Origin: Firmicutes bacterium CAG:145
GTDB taxonomy: Bacteria; Bacillota; Clostridia; Peptostreptococcales; Anaerovoracaceae
Reading direction: 5' to 3'
NCBI GenBank assembly: GCA_000435715.1
Contig: FR882601.1
Location: 162,424-217,510 of the forward strand
DNA: 55,087 nt
The notes below the pieces were generated by a model. It had not been told where the DNA came from. It saw nothing but the letters and a program-made list of their open reading frames with translations, and searched no databases. The translations under genes and the position numbers were made by a program. Positions 35,542-44,150 of this stretch are shown one piece after another; positions within the stretch are counted from its first letter, which is position 1; the number at the start of each line of letters is the position of its first letter.

Positions 35542-36072
35542 TCATACATATTTTTCTGCCAGAACTACTCTTCCTTCCCGCCTGGTGGCGTTCATATCTA
35601 TGATCCTCTGATTGCTGCTTCCTCTGAACAGGAGAGTCAGATCTCTCTTATCCGCCACGTACCTCCCGTCTACCAGAAGGTCAAGCTGCGACAGCAGTTT
35701 ATCCACCGCCTCGCTTTTAAGCGATAGCAGCTCCTCATAAGTATATCCGCTGTATGCCATCAGATTGAGGTCTCTCTTCTTAAGTTCAGTGGCCAGATTA
35801 TAAAAGGCTTCCGGCTGACAGAAAGGTTCTCCGCCGCTGAAAGTCACGCCGTCCAGGAGAGGATCCTGATCAACGGCGGCTAGGATCTTAGATATATGGC
35901 AGTCATAACCTCCGTCAAAATCATGTGTTTCCTGATTATGACAGCCGGCGCAGCCGTGAGGGCACCCCTGGCAAAAGACTGCGAAGCGCAGGCCGGGGCC
36001 GTCTACGATGGACTCGCGGACGACTCCTGCCATTCTTATAGTATCAAAGTTTTTCAAATCCTGTCTGGACAT
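35542..36072 (-). CDS. nrdG: Anaerobic ribonucleotide reductase activating protein
   Basis: A 176-residue radical SAM activase that generates the glycyl radical on NrdD. The cluster motif CPHGCAGC is near residue 36 and the SAM motif TFSGGEPF follows. It overlaps the nrdD 3' end by 29 nt; a later internal start is possible because family members usually begin close to the MAGVVRESIVDG stretch. The damaged sigma-54 activator starts 12 nt after its stop and may be co-transcribed. Confidence 0.94.
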   Translation of the reverse strand: MSRQDLKNFDTIRMAGVVRESIVDGPGLRFAVFCQGCPHGCAGCHNQETHDFDGGYDCHISKILAAVDQDPLLDGVTFSGGEPFCQPEAFYNLATELKKRDLNLMAYSGYTYEELLSLKSEAVDKLLSQLDLLVDGRYVADKRDLTLLFRGSSNQRIIDMNATRREGRVVLAEKYV

Positions 36073-38389
36073 CGTGTTTTACCCTGTCTCTTTCTTCGGC
36101 AGACTTTGCGCTGTTCCAGTGATCCATGGTTCCCACGAGATAACCGGTTATCCTGCGTATTCTTTCAAAGCCGACGTCTCCCTCCTCTTCTTTCCTGTGG
36201 CAAAGAGGACATTCGTTATCTATGATTCCGGTGTAACCGCAGCAAGGATCTCTGTCTACCGGATGATTTATAGAGCCGTAACCTACTCCGGCGTCTTTCA
36301 TATATCTGACTACCTTTTCGAAGGCGTCAAGATTCTTAAGAGGATCTCCGTCCAGCTCTATATAGGAAATATGTCCTCCGTTGGTGAGTTCATGATAAGG
36401 AGCTTCTATCTTTATCTTGTCAAAGGCGTTTATATCGTAATATACGGGAACGTGGAAACTGTTGGTATAATAGTCTCTATCCGTAACTCCCTCTATGACG
36501 CCGTACTTTTCTTTATCTATCCTCACGAATCTTCCCGAGAGGCCTTCTGCCGGAGTCGCTATGAGAGACCAGTTGAGGCCTGTCTTCCTCGACATTTCAT
36601 CCATGCGTTTTCTCATATAGCCTATTATCTCAAGACCCAGTATCTGAGATTCTTTTGACTCGCCGTGATGCTTGCCGGTAAGAGCCTTGAGACATTCCGC
36701 CAGTCCTATGAAGCCCACCGTAAGAGTACCGTGCTTTATCACTTCTTCTATAGTATCGTCAGGACCCAGTTTGTCGGAGTCCAGCCATATGCCCTGTCCC
36801 ATCAGGAACGGGAAGTTCTTTACCTTCTTCTGCGACTGTATCTTGAATCTGTCGTACAGCTGATCACAGGCGATGTCTATCATGTGATCCAGTCCCTCAA
36901 AGAACATATCCAGATCTCCCTTTGCCTTTATGGCAAGTCTCGGCAGATTTACAGATGTGAAACTGAGGTTTCCTCTTCCTGTAACGATTTCTCTCGTCGG
37001 GTCGTAAGTGTTTCCTATCACTCTCGTCCTGCATCCCATGTAGGCACATTCGGTATTCGGATCGCCCTCCACATAATACTGCTTGTTGAACGGAGCGTCC
37101 AGAAATGAGAAGTTAGGGAACAGTCTCTTGGCTGATACTCTGCACGCTAATTTAAACAGATCATAGTTAGGATCTTCCGGATTATAGCTTACACCCTCTT
37201 TCACCTTGAATATCTGTATAGGGAATATAGGCGTCTCGCCGTTGCCGAGCCCTGCTTCTGTCGTAAGCATTATGGATTCCATGACCAATCTTCCCTCGGG
37301 GCTGGTGTCGGTACCGTAGTTTATGGAACTGAACGGTACCTGCGCTCCGGCCCTTGAATGCATGGTATTGAGGTTGTGTATGAGCGCTTCCATAGCCTGA
37401 TAAGTCTTTCTTCTTATTTCCTTATCGGCAAACTTGGCTGCCCTTTCCTGCATCTTCCGAGCTTCCTCCTCGGAGACTATCTTTTTCAGCTCCTCAAGTT
37501 CAAGTTCTCTGTAATTGTTGTCCCAGGCCATGCACGGATAGACTCCGTGTTCGTCTTCGATCTGTTTTTCGAGAGTCTTCATCTTTTCCACGCCGTCGTC
37601 TATATCTTCCAAGAAGTCCAGCATCTTGCCCAGATTAGTATAATAAAGCTTTTTATAAGTCTTCTTGACTCCGGGAGCCATGCCGTAATCAAAATTAGGT
37701 ACCGACTGGCCGCCGTGCTGATCGTTCTGGTTGGACTGGATAGCTATACAGGCTAAAGCAGCGTAGCTCTCTATATCGTTAGGTTCTCTTAAATGGCCGT
37801 GACCGGTGGAAAAACCGCCTTTGAGCAGCTTTACCAGATCTATCTGACAGCAGGTCATGGTGAGAGTATAGAAGTCCATGTCGTGGATATGTATATCTCC
37901 TCCTTCATGGGCTTTAACATGCTTGGGATCTATAACGTACATCTTATAGAACTCCTTCGCACCTTCCGAACCGTACTTGAGCATGGTGCCCATGGCCGTA
38001 TTTCCGTCTATATTGGCATTTTCACGTTTGATTTCGTTTTCTTTTGCCTCCTTGAACGTCAAATCCTCATATATCCTCATGAGTTTGGTGTTCATATCGC
38101 GGGCTCTGGTCCTCTCGGCACGGTAAAGTATGTATTCTTTTGCTGTACGAGCATGTCCGTTTTCGATAAGAATCTTTTCGACAGCATCTTGAATCTGCTC
38201 TACTGTAGGCACCTGATTATGACAGACTTCAAGAAGATACAGTTCAGTCTGCTTGGCCAGATACATGGCCATCTCCCTGTCTCTGCCGCCCAGAACCTGA
38301 GCTGCTTTGAATATCGCTTCTGCTATTTTATTGACGTCAAACTCTACTGTCCGTCCATCTCTTTTCGTTATTTTCTTAATGCTGTTCAT
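36044..38389 (-). CDS. nrdD: Anaerobic ribonucleoside-triphosphate reductase
   Basis: A 781-residue class III reductase making dNTPs under anoxia. An N-terminal ATP-cone (about 1-95) is followed by the ten-stranded barrel and the C-terminal zinc site (CCGYTG and CPLCHRKE) just ahead of the glycyl-radical motif RRITGYL. Start at the second of two adjacent ATGs is preferred because GGGAG is then 5 nt away. Two NrdR boxes overlap its promoter, so repression by NrdR-dATP is expected. Confidence 0.96.
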   Translation of the reverse strand: MNSIKKITKRDGRTVEFDVNKIAEAIFKAAQVLGGRDREMAMYLAKQTELYLLEVCHNQVPTVEQIQDAVEKILIENGHARTAKEYILYRAERTRARDMNTKLMRIYEDLTFKEAKENEIKRENANIDGNTAMGTMLKYGSEGAKEFYKMYVIDPKHVKAHEGGDIHIHDMDFYTLTMTCCQIDLVKLLKGGFSTGHGHLREPNDIESYAALACIAIQSNQNDQHGGQSVPNFDYGMAPGVKKTYKKLYYTNLGKMLDFLEDIDDGVEKMKTLEKQIEDEHGVYPCMAWDNNYRELELEELKKIVSEEEARKMQERAAKFADKEIRRKTYQAMEALIHNLNTMHSRAGAQVPFSSINYGTDTSPEGRLVMESIMLTTEAGLGNGETPIFPIQIFKVKEGVSYNPEDPNYDLFKLACRVSAKRLFPNFSFLDAPFNKQYYVEGDPNTECAYMGCRTRVIGNTYDPTREIVTGRGNLSFTSVNLPRLAIKAKGDLDMFFEGLDHMIDIACDQLYDRFKIQSQKKVKNFPFLMGQGIWLDSDKLGPDDTIEEVIKHGTLTVGFIGLAECLKALTGKHHGESKESQILGLEIIGYMRKRMDEMSRKTGLNWSLIATPAEGLSGRFVRIDKEKYGVIEGVTDRDYYTNSFHVPVYYDINAFDKIKIEAPYHELTNGGHISYIELDGDPLKNLDAFEKVVRYMKDAGVGYGSINHPVDRDPCCGYTGIIDNECPLCHRKEEEGDVGFERIRRITGYLVGTMDHWNSAKSAEERDRVKHDVQTGFEKL

Positions 38390-38421
38390 CATTCTCCCTG
38401 CCTTTTGATTTTTCTCCCAAA

Positions 38422-38468
38422 ACACAATATATTGTGTTCGCATTAAGAATCTACCACTAATTAGAGCG
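38422..38468 (-). promoter_or_regulatory. Paired NrdR boxes upstream of nrdDG
   Basis: ACACAATATATTGTGT (38422-38437) is a near-perfect NrdR palindrome; a weaker partner ACCACTAATTAGAGCG is at 38453-38468. Their centres are 31 bp apart, three helical turns, as in known NrdR operators, and the weaker box covers the promoter spacer. Confidence 0.8.
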
Positions 38469-38476
38469 TATGTCAA
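38448..38476 (-). promoter_or_regulatory. nrdDG promoter
   Basis: TTGACA (38476-38471), 17-nt spacer and TAGATT (38453-38448), partly covered by the upstream NrdR box. Confidence 0.65.
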
Positions 38477-38502
38477 TATTTTTTTGATAATTTGTTCCGC
38501 CT

Positions 38503-39054
38503 TTAAATATCTCCTAATATCCTGCCTTGGCTCTCAAAATATTCTTCTCTGAGCATGGACCTCAGGCACATGTCTATGTACCTGCCGTTTTTCTTTCCGC
38601 CGTGCCGCATGACGCCCTCCCGAGCAAATCCCAGTTTGTCATACAGCGACGCTGCTATGATGTTATCTTCGAAATGGTCGAGGGTCACTCTCTCAGCTTT
38701 CATCTCTTCAAAGGCCCATCTCAGAATCAGAAGAAGCGCCTCCTCGCCGTATCCTTTACCCCTGTTTTCTCTGCCGGCTATATATATCCTGGTCACATCG
38801 AGAGAATCGTAATGATGATTTATGTCGCTCACATATATTCTGCCGATAGCTTCTCCGGTCTCTTTAAGGCATATGGTAAACTGTCTCTTGGTATCGTCTC
38901 TCTGGCGTTCAGAAAATTCTCTGATTATCTCTTCTCTGTCCCTGCCGTCATCGATAGTAAAAAAAGTGCTGACATAAGGATCTGTCTCCCATATGGCAAA
39001 TTTTTCGCAGTCCTCATAGCTGCTTTCTCTTATGAACAATCTTTCTTCTCTCAT
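38503..39054 (-). CDS. GNAT-family N-acetyltransferase
   Basis: A 183-residue RimJ/RimL-like acetyltransferase. The acetyl-CoA loop is GRENRGKGYGEEAL near residue 95, followed by VTLDHFEDNIIAASLYDKLGF. Substrate unknown: such proteins acetylate ribosomal proteins, other protein N-termini or small molecules. A GGTGAG lies rather far (about 17 nt) from the start. The 293 nt upstream to the next gene hold no further gene. Confidence 0.85.
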   Translation of the reverse strand: MREERLFIRESSYEDCEKFAIWETDPYVSTFFTIDDGRDREEIIREFSERQRDDTKRQFTICLKETGEAIGRIYVSDINHHYDSLDVTRIYIAGRENRGKGYGEEALLLILRWAFEEMKAERVTLDHFEDNIIAASLYDKLGFAREGVMRHGGKKNGRYIDMCLRSMLREEYFESQGRILGDI

Positions 39055-39258
39055 ATAAATACGTTTGATCTCACCGCCCTCTTTCTGGGGAGATGGATCT
39101 TCCTCCTTTCTGCTGCTGGGTTGAGTATTCTCATACCTATCATTTCTCCGGTCAAATTAACTCTCTGCCATGAGTCTGGGTAAACATATGCAGTATTTTC
39201 ATGGTCTTAGATATCGAAAACCTCTAACGTGTTATGTGAATTTTCTATGAAGTTCTGT

Positions 39259-39277
39259 CATAAAACAAAATTTTATG
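39259..39277. promoter_or_regulatory. Inverted repeat in the upstream region of the PepD-like gene
   Basis: CATAAAA-CAAAA-TTTTATG is a 7-bp inverted repeat about 70 nt before the gene, followed by the A+T-rich GATATTATATTATAT that may hold the -10 element. It could be an operator; the -35 element is not clear. Confidence 0.3.
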
Positions 39278-39347
39278 ATATTATATTATATATTTTTCTG
39301 ATGAAAAATTAAATACTTATATGATAGAAAAATAAGGACAAAACGAT

Positions 39348-40787
39348 ATGAAAAACAAGAAAAAGATCATCATAACAGCGGCTGTGGTTATCGTCATCTT
39401 AGCAATAGCCGCAGCGGCCTTCTACTTCGTAAACAAGAATAAGGCGCAAAAGCCTCCGTCTCTTCAGGAAGCCGTGGAAAGCCGCATATCTGCATATGAT
39501 ACCGATCTCAAAGATTCTCTGACTTCCATGACCGATCAGGACCAAGTAAGAAAATATCTCTCCAACTGGGCAGAGAATAAGGGTATCGATGTAAAGACCG
39601 ACAAATACAACAACGTAATATTTTCTGTAAAAGCTACCGAAGGCCTTGAAGACAAGGCGCCGGCGGTTATAATCTGCGGCTATGACTATACATGTATGAG
39701 CACTTACAGCAACAGCATAGTTTCAGCCCTTACTATCGCAAAAAATGATCAGCCCCACGGAGCTTATAAAGTAATCTTCGTTTCCGAAGAAGGCGGCAGT
39801 ATGTCCTCGGCTGAAAACTTATCGTCTCAATATTTTGAAGACGGAGCCGATGTCTTCTATCTGGGAAGTTCCGTATCTTCCAGAGTCGCCAATATGACAG
39901 GAGGACTTGAGGAGTATTCGCTGAGCAAAGCTCTCTCTCATAAAAGCCCTTCTTACACGAAGGCTTACAAGATTTCCATATCCGGACTCCCCGCCCAAAA
40001 ATTCGGAACAGAGTCGGCTTATGTGCCAAATCCTATAAAGACTCTGGGCAATCAGCTGGCCAATCTTAAGTCCGGGTCCATATGGTTTGAGCTTGCGTCT
40101 TTTGACGGCGGCAGCCGGGCAGGCGTCACTCCTTCGGAGGCCACGGCGACGATAGTGGTAAGCGAAGATATATCTGAAAAACTTGAGAGAAAGCTGGACA
40201 GCGCTATCGAGAAATTTATCGATAAATACGGAGCCGATTATCCTTCCGCACAGTATACTTATGAGATTGTCGATACTCCTTCCTCTGTCATGAGCTCTGA
40301 GAATACAGACGCTATAGTCAGTCTGATGTATACTGCCATGAACGGCGTCCATTATAAAGACGACAACGGAGATATCGCTTCTCTGACCAACATCGGATAT
40401 GTGAATACCTCTGATAAGGAGTTCGTCATGAACGTAGCCGCCTCATCGTGGGATCAGAATCTCCTTGCAGAGATATCTGAAGCATATCAGACTGCAGGAG
40501 GCCTGTCTGGATTTGAATATTCTGTGACCTCTCAGTATGCCCCTTTTGCGCTGGACGAATCGAATCAGCCTTTTGAAATGGACTTCAGAAACGCCTATTC
40601 AGATTACCAGAATATCAAGCTGGACAGCATCAATATTCCTGAACTGACGCCTTGTGGCATAATAAAAAGTAAAAATGAAAACACGCATATGATAATCCTG
40701 GGAGTCACAGAAAAGACAAAAGATAACTTTGCCGGAGGTATCATAACTTATCTCATGACCCCTTCGGAAACCGACGGACATCAGTAA
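39348..40787 (+). CDS. Membrane-anchored, catalytically degenerate PepD/M20-like protein
   Basis: A 479-residue protein with an N-terminal membrane anchor (about residues 7-28) and the rest probably outside. From about residue 45 it follows cytosolic PepD dipeptidases along their length: NNVIFSVKATEGLEDKAPAV matches the PepD strand before the first metal motif, and FDGGSRAGVTPSEATATIVV matches the lid end. The GHxD motif is GYDY (112-114), so both metal ligands are lost; the bridging Asp is replaced by Ser in STYSNS; the EE pair (147-148) remains. Late His positions are also lost. It may be a peptide- or cell-wall-binding pseudoenzyme. Start has AAGGA 9 nt upstream. Confidence 0.75.
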   Translation: MKNKKKIIITAAVVIVILAIAAAAFYFVNKNKAQKPPSLQEAVESRISAYDTDLKDSLTSMTDQDQVRKYLSNWAENKGIDVKTDKYNNVIFSVKATEGLEDKAPAVIICGYDYTCMSTYSNSIVSALTIAKNDQPHGAYKVIFVSEEGGSMSSAENLSSQYFEDGADVFYLGSSVSSRVANMTGGLEEYSLSKALSHKSPSYTKAYKISISGLPAQKFGTESAYVPNPIKTLGNQLANLKSGSIWFELASFDGGSRAGVTPSEATATIVVSEDISEKLERKLDSAIEKFIDKYGADYPSAQYTYEIVDTPSSVMSSENTDAIVSLMYTAMNGVHYKDDNGDIASLTNIGYVNTSDKEFVMNVAASSWDQNLLAEISEAYQTAGGLSGFEYSVTSQYAPFALDESNQPFEMDFRNAYSDYQNIKLDSINIPELTPCGIIKSKNENTHMIILGVTEKTKDNFAGGIITYLMTPSETDGHQ

Positions 40788-40810
40788 TGAGAATATAAAT
40801 GACAATGATA

Positions 40811-40836
40811 AAGGAGCTTGGAAAACCAAGCTCCTT
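40811..40836. terminator. Bidirectional terminator between convergent genes
   Basis: AAGGAGCTTGG and CCAAGCTCCTT form an 11-bp stem around AAAA, with T-runs on the plus strand (TTTTTTTA) and T-rich sequence on the minus strand. It serves the PepD-like gene and the convergent CBS-domain gene. Confidence 0.85.
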
Positions 40837-40855
40837 TTTTTATCGTTTAAGCTAC

Positions 40856-42151
40856 TTATTCTTCAACCGGCTGTTTATCCTGTTCCATGGTGGCTCCCTG
40901 AACCATATGGTTCTTCACGTCATGTACAGTTATGCTGTAGTCCTTCCACCTGCATACAAAGGATTCTCCTTCTTCCGGTATCCTTCCCAGTATGCCGCAC
41001 ACGAAGCCGCTGAAAGTATCATAGACGTCTATCGGCATATCGGTCTTTATCTCTTCTTCTACATCTTCAAGGTCGGCATACCCTTGGATTATCCATTTTC
41101 CTTCTTCTACATTTTCTATATCTTTAGGTCTTTGAACGCCCTCTTCTTCGCTCAGTTCCCCAAGCAGCGTCTCCATTATGTCTCTTAACGTTGCGATTCC
41201 CGTCATTCCGCCGTATTCGTCTATGACTACGGCAAAATATTCGCCCCTTTCTCTCATCTTATTAAAGAGAGTATTGGCCTTCATCGTCTCAGGCACCAGA
41301 AGGGCTTTCTTGATCATAGAATCCCTGTCTGCATCAGGATCCTTATAATAATCCATAACGTCTAATACGCCCCTAACATCGTCCTGGCTGTCTTCACATA
41401 CGGGATATTTATGATATCTTGTCTCTTTTATCGTCTTTTCCCACTCCTGAGAATCGTCGGCCAGATCCAGCCATTCGACATCTCTTCTGTGAGTACATAA
41501 CTCTTCTGCCGTGATATCGTCAAATTCAAAAATATTCTGAATAAGCTCATCTTCCTCAGGCTGTATAGTTCCCTTCTCTTTTCCTTCTGCAAGCATCATC
41601 CTGATGGATTCTTCAGTAACTTCACTCTCTTCTTCCTCCGGATTTATTCTCAGGAGTTTAAGTATACAGTTAGTGGAAACAGTCAGGAGCCATACTATAG
41701 GAGCGAAAATCTTCGCCACCCAGTACAATATTCCGGACATGCCCAGGGCTATCCCCTCGGATTTTTTCATCGCCACCCTCTTAGGTACCAGTTCTCCGAA
41801 CACTAGGGTGAAGTATGCCAGTATCAGAGTGATGACCACTACGGAAACAACTTTAAGTATCATAGGAGAAACGGTTACTCCCATAGCTATGAATTTAGCC
41901 ACTATCACGTCCGCAAAGCTTTCCGCCGCAACTGCACTCTGCAGCAGGTTAGCCAAAGTTATGGCCACCTGTATCGTCGCCAGAAACTTAGCGGGCTGTA
42001 CCGTAAGGCTGACCAGTCTCTTGGCTCTCTTATCTCCGTCGTCTGCCATCTTTCTCAATTTGACGTCATTCATGGATATCACCGCTATCTCAGTGGCGGC
42101 GAACATAGCGTTCAAGCCTATCAGGATAACGAGTAAAATTATAGCGTTCAT
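40856..42151 (-). CDS. DUF21/CBS/CorC_HlyC membrane protein (CNNM-like)
   Basis: A 431-residue full-length paralogue of the protein at 5892-7085: DUF21 membrane domain with about four helices (residues 1-135), CBS pair (about 200-320, IDEYGGMTGIATLRD) and CorC_HlyC domain (about 335-415). The family is tied to divalent-metal homeostasis. The N-terminus MNAIILLVILIGLNAMFAATE is typical and complete. It is a single-gene unit with a terminator on each side. Confidence 0.9.
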   Translation of the reverse strand: MNAIILLVILIGLNAMFAATEIAVISMNDVKLRKMADDGDKRAKRLVSLTVQPAKFLATIQVAITLANLLQSAVAAESFADVIVAKFIAMGVTVSPMILKVVSVVVITLILAYFTLVFGELVPKRVAMKKSEGIALGMSGILYWVAKIFAPIVWLLTVSTNCILKLLRINPEEEESEVTEESIRMMLAEGKEKGTIQPEEDELIQNIFEFDDITAEELCTHRRDVEWLDLADDSQEWEKTIKETRYHKYPVCEDSQDDVRGVLDVMDYYKDPDADRDSMIKKALLVPETMKANTLFNKMRERGEYFAVVIDEYGGMTGIATLRDIMETLLGELSEEEGVQRPKDIENVEEGKWIIQGYADLEDVEEEIKTDMPIDVYDTFSGFVCGILGRIPEEGESFVCRWKDYSITVHDVKNHMVQGATMEQDKQPVEE

Positions 42152-42197
42152 ATTTTTGTCTTCAACTCCATTCGATTTAATAGTAAAATTTTATCAC

Positions 42198-42244
42198 AAA
42201 AAGGCACAGAAACCGCTCATCGCCATAAATTTCTGTACCTTTTT
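42198..42244 (-). terminator. Terminator after the HD-domain gene
   Basis: AAAAAGGCACAGAAA (42198-42212) pairs with TTTCTGTACCTTTTT (42230-42244) with one mismatch. Minus-strand T-rich sequence follows. Confidence 0.7.
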
Positions 42245-42358
42245 AAAACATTTGAATATAAGATTATTTTGTCCTTATAAAATAAGTTCCCTCGGCTTTC
42301 GGGACCGTCTTCCATCTCAACTTTCCTCACTAACAATTAAAAGTTATATGATATGATA

Positions 42359-42841
42359 TCATATGTTTCGCTTTTTAGTCAACTTCTTTTTAGCTTTAAT
42401 CGTATACGCAGTTTCTCTCAATGCACAGTACTTATCTGCAGCGCATACTATCCATGCTTCTTTGCACATCGGAGGTCTCAGGGTAAGAGGAAACATATGT
42501 CTTGATATGATATCCTCCTCTACCCTTGTCAGTTCAAAGTCGTTTCTGGCATTTTTGAGGGCTGTCGCCGGATGTCTGAAACCATGCCATGAATGGCTCC
42601 TGTCCTTTTCGTGCCAGTCGTAGAGAAAATAGTCGTGAAGCAAGGCACCGCGTATCAGTTCTCTCCTGTTTACCCTGATACCTGCTGCGTTTAATTTTTC
42701 TGACAGTCTGAGGCTGGTTATGGCCACGTTTACGCTGTGATCAAAGACTGTAGTAGTTCCGTGCTGAATATGGTTTTTCTGAATATCAGACCTGCCTTCT
42801 TTCGCTATATGCTCTATGATTTTTCTGACGTCCTCTTCCAT
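42359..42841 (-). CDS. HD-domain phosphohydrolase, unknown substrate
   Basis: A 160-residue HD-superfamily protein. Metal-binding positions are seen in FDHSVNVA, GALLHDYFLYDWH and GFRHPATAL. Nucleotide or phosphate ester hydrolysis is the family role, but the substrate cannot be told. Its ATG overlaps the stop of the aldo/keto reductase gene by 1 nt (TGATG), so the two are translationally coupled. The basic C-terminus (KAKKKLTKKRN) could bind nucleic acid or membranes. Confidence 0.8.
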   Translation of the reverse strand: MEEDVRKIIEHIAKEGRSDIQKNHIQHGTTTVFDHSVNVAITSLRLSEKLNAAGIRVNRRELIRGALLHDYFLYDWHEKDRSHSWHGFRHPATALKNARNDFELTRVEEDIISRHMFPLTLRPPMCKEAWIVCAADKYCALRETAYTIKAKKKLTKKRNI

Positions 42842-43947
42842 CAGAGCAGCACCCTCTTTACTTCTTCGAGATTTTCACGTATCTTTATGTGCTGAGAGCA
42901 GGCCTCTTCACATTTTCCGCATTTTATACATTGGTCTGCCCTCTTTCTTCCATGTTTTCCTACCAGCCAGTTTTCCTGACCTAATGCAGCGTCCTTATCT
43001 CCGTAAAGTGTCAGATAATTCATGGCGGTAAACGAGCCGGATATACCTATATCCATAGGACATACCTTAGCGCAGTAGTTACATGTAGTGCAAGGGATCA
43101 GAGGAATCTTTGCCAGTTCTTCCTGAGCGCTTTTTATTACTCGCCGCTGTTCTTCTGTAAGTCCCGTAAAATCTGTCATATATGACAGATTATCTCTCAT
43201 CTGAGCTATGCTGCTCATGCCGGATAAGACTGTTATCACGCCCTCCTTATCCGCTGCAAAACGTATTCCCCACGAAGCCGCAGATGAGCCGGGTTCAGCC
43301 TCTTTTAAGATGTTCACCACGCTCTGAGGCGGCGTAGCAAGCATGCCTCCTTTTACAGGTTCCATGACTATTATGGGTTTTTCGTATTTTCTTGCGATCT
43401 CATAGCACTTTCTTGACTGAACAGCAGGATTCTCCCAATCTGCATAGTTGATCTGCAGCTGGACGAAGTCCATCTCCGGATGAGCTGTTAGAAGTTCCTC
43501 AAGTTCTTCCGGTGTGGAATGGAAAGAGAATCCGGCATTTTTTACCAGCCCTTCTCTCTTCTTTTCCTGTATCCACTCCCACATATCGAAATCATAAAAA
43601 TATTTCGTTCTGCCCTCTCCCAGATTATGCAGAAGATAATAATCAAAATAGCCGGCTCCTGTCTGTCTGAGAGAAGTCTCAAACTGTGACACTGCGTCCT
43701 CTTTAGTCTTGCAGTCTATCCATGCGGCATTCTTAGTAGCTATAGTAAATTTATCTCTGGGATATCTCTCTACCAAGGCCTGCCTTATGGCATCTTCGCT
43801 GCCCGGATAAGCCCATGCCGTATCAAAATATGTAAATCCCGCTTCCAGAAACATATCCACCATCTGTTTAGTCTCCTCGATATCTATCTGTCCATCCTTC
43901 TGCGGCAGTCTCATCAATCCGAAACCGAGTTTTTTCATGTTTTTCAC
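42841..43947 (-). CDS. Aldo/keto reductase with C-terminal 4Fe-4S dicluster
   Basis: A 368-residue protein: aldo/keto reductase barrel (about 1-270) with the catalytic Asp/Tyr region TYFDTAWAYPGS and a C-terminal ferredoxin domain with two motifs (CTTCNYCAKVC and CIKCGKCEEAC). Such fusions are common in anaerobes and may link carbonyl reduction to ferredoxin; substrate unknown. It has its own promoter and a coupled HD-domain gene behind it. Confidence 0.9.
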   Translation of the reverse strand: MKNMKKLGFGLMRLPQKDGQIDIEETKQMVDMFLEAGFTYFDTAWAYPGSEDAIRQALVERYPRDKFTIATKNAAWIDCKTKEDAVSQFETSLRQTGAGYFDYYLLHNLGEGRTKYFYDFDMWEWIQEKKREGLVKNAGFSFHSTPEELEELLTAHPEMDFVQLQINYADWENPAVQSRKCYEIARKYEKPIIVMEPVKGGMLATPPQSVVNILKEAEPGSSAASWGIRFAADKEGVITVLSGMSSIAQMRDNLSYMTDFTGLTEEQRRVIKSAQEELAKIPLIPCTTCNYCAKVCPMDIGISGSFTAMNYLTLYGDKDAALGQENWLVGKHGRKRADQCIKCGKCEEACSQHIKIRENLEEVKRVLL

Positions 43948-43996
43948 CCTTTTTGTCTCTAAATGTAAATATAGATATCCTTTATGAACATCTATA

Positions 43997-44025
43997 ATTA
44001 TATCTCAAATCCCACAAAATGTTAA
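43997..44025 (-). promoter_or_regulatory. Promoter of the aldo/keto reductase gene
   Basis: TTAACA (44025-44020), 17-nt spacer and TATAAT (44002-43997); the start codon lies about 50 nt beyond the -10 element. Confidence 0.7.
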
Positions 44026-44150
44026 ATGCTTATATTTTATATTGCTTTATGCGATAAATGTATTTCTCAGATGAGACTCTCCGGTGACAGCTCATTACGG
44101 CAAAGGACAGTGGCTTTTAGTTTCTCACAGACTCGTTAACTGTCGCTTGC

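Noticed and set aside
5892..42151. Haemolysins (two TlyC-type proteins)
   Set aside because: The name is historical. DUF21-CBS-CorC_HlyC architecture points to metal homeostasis, and no toxin features are present.
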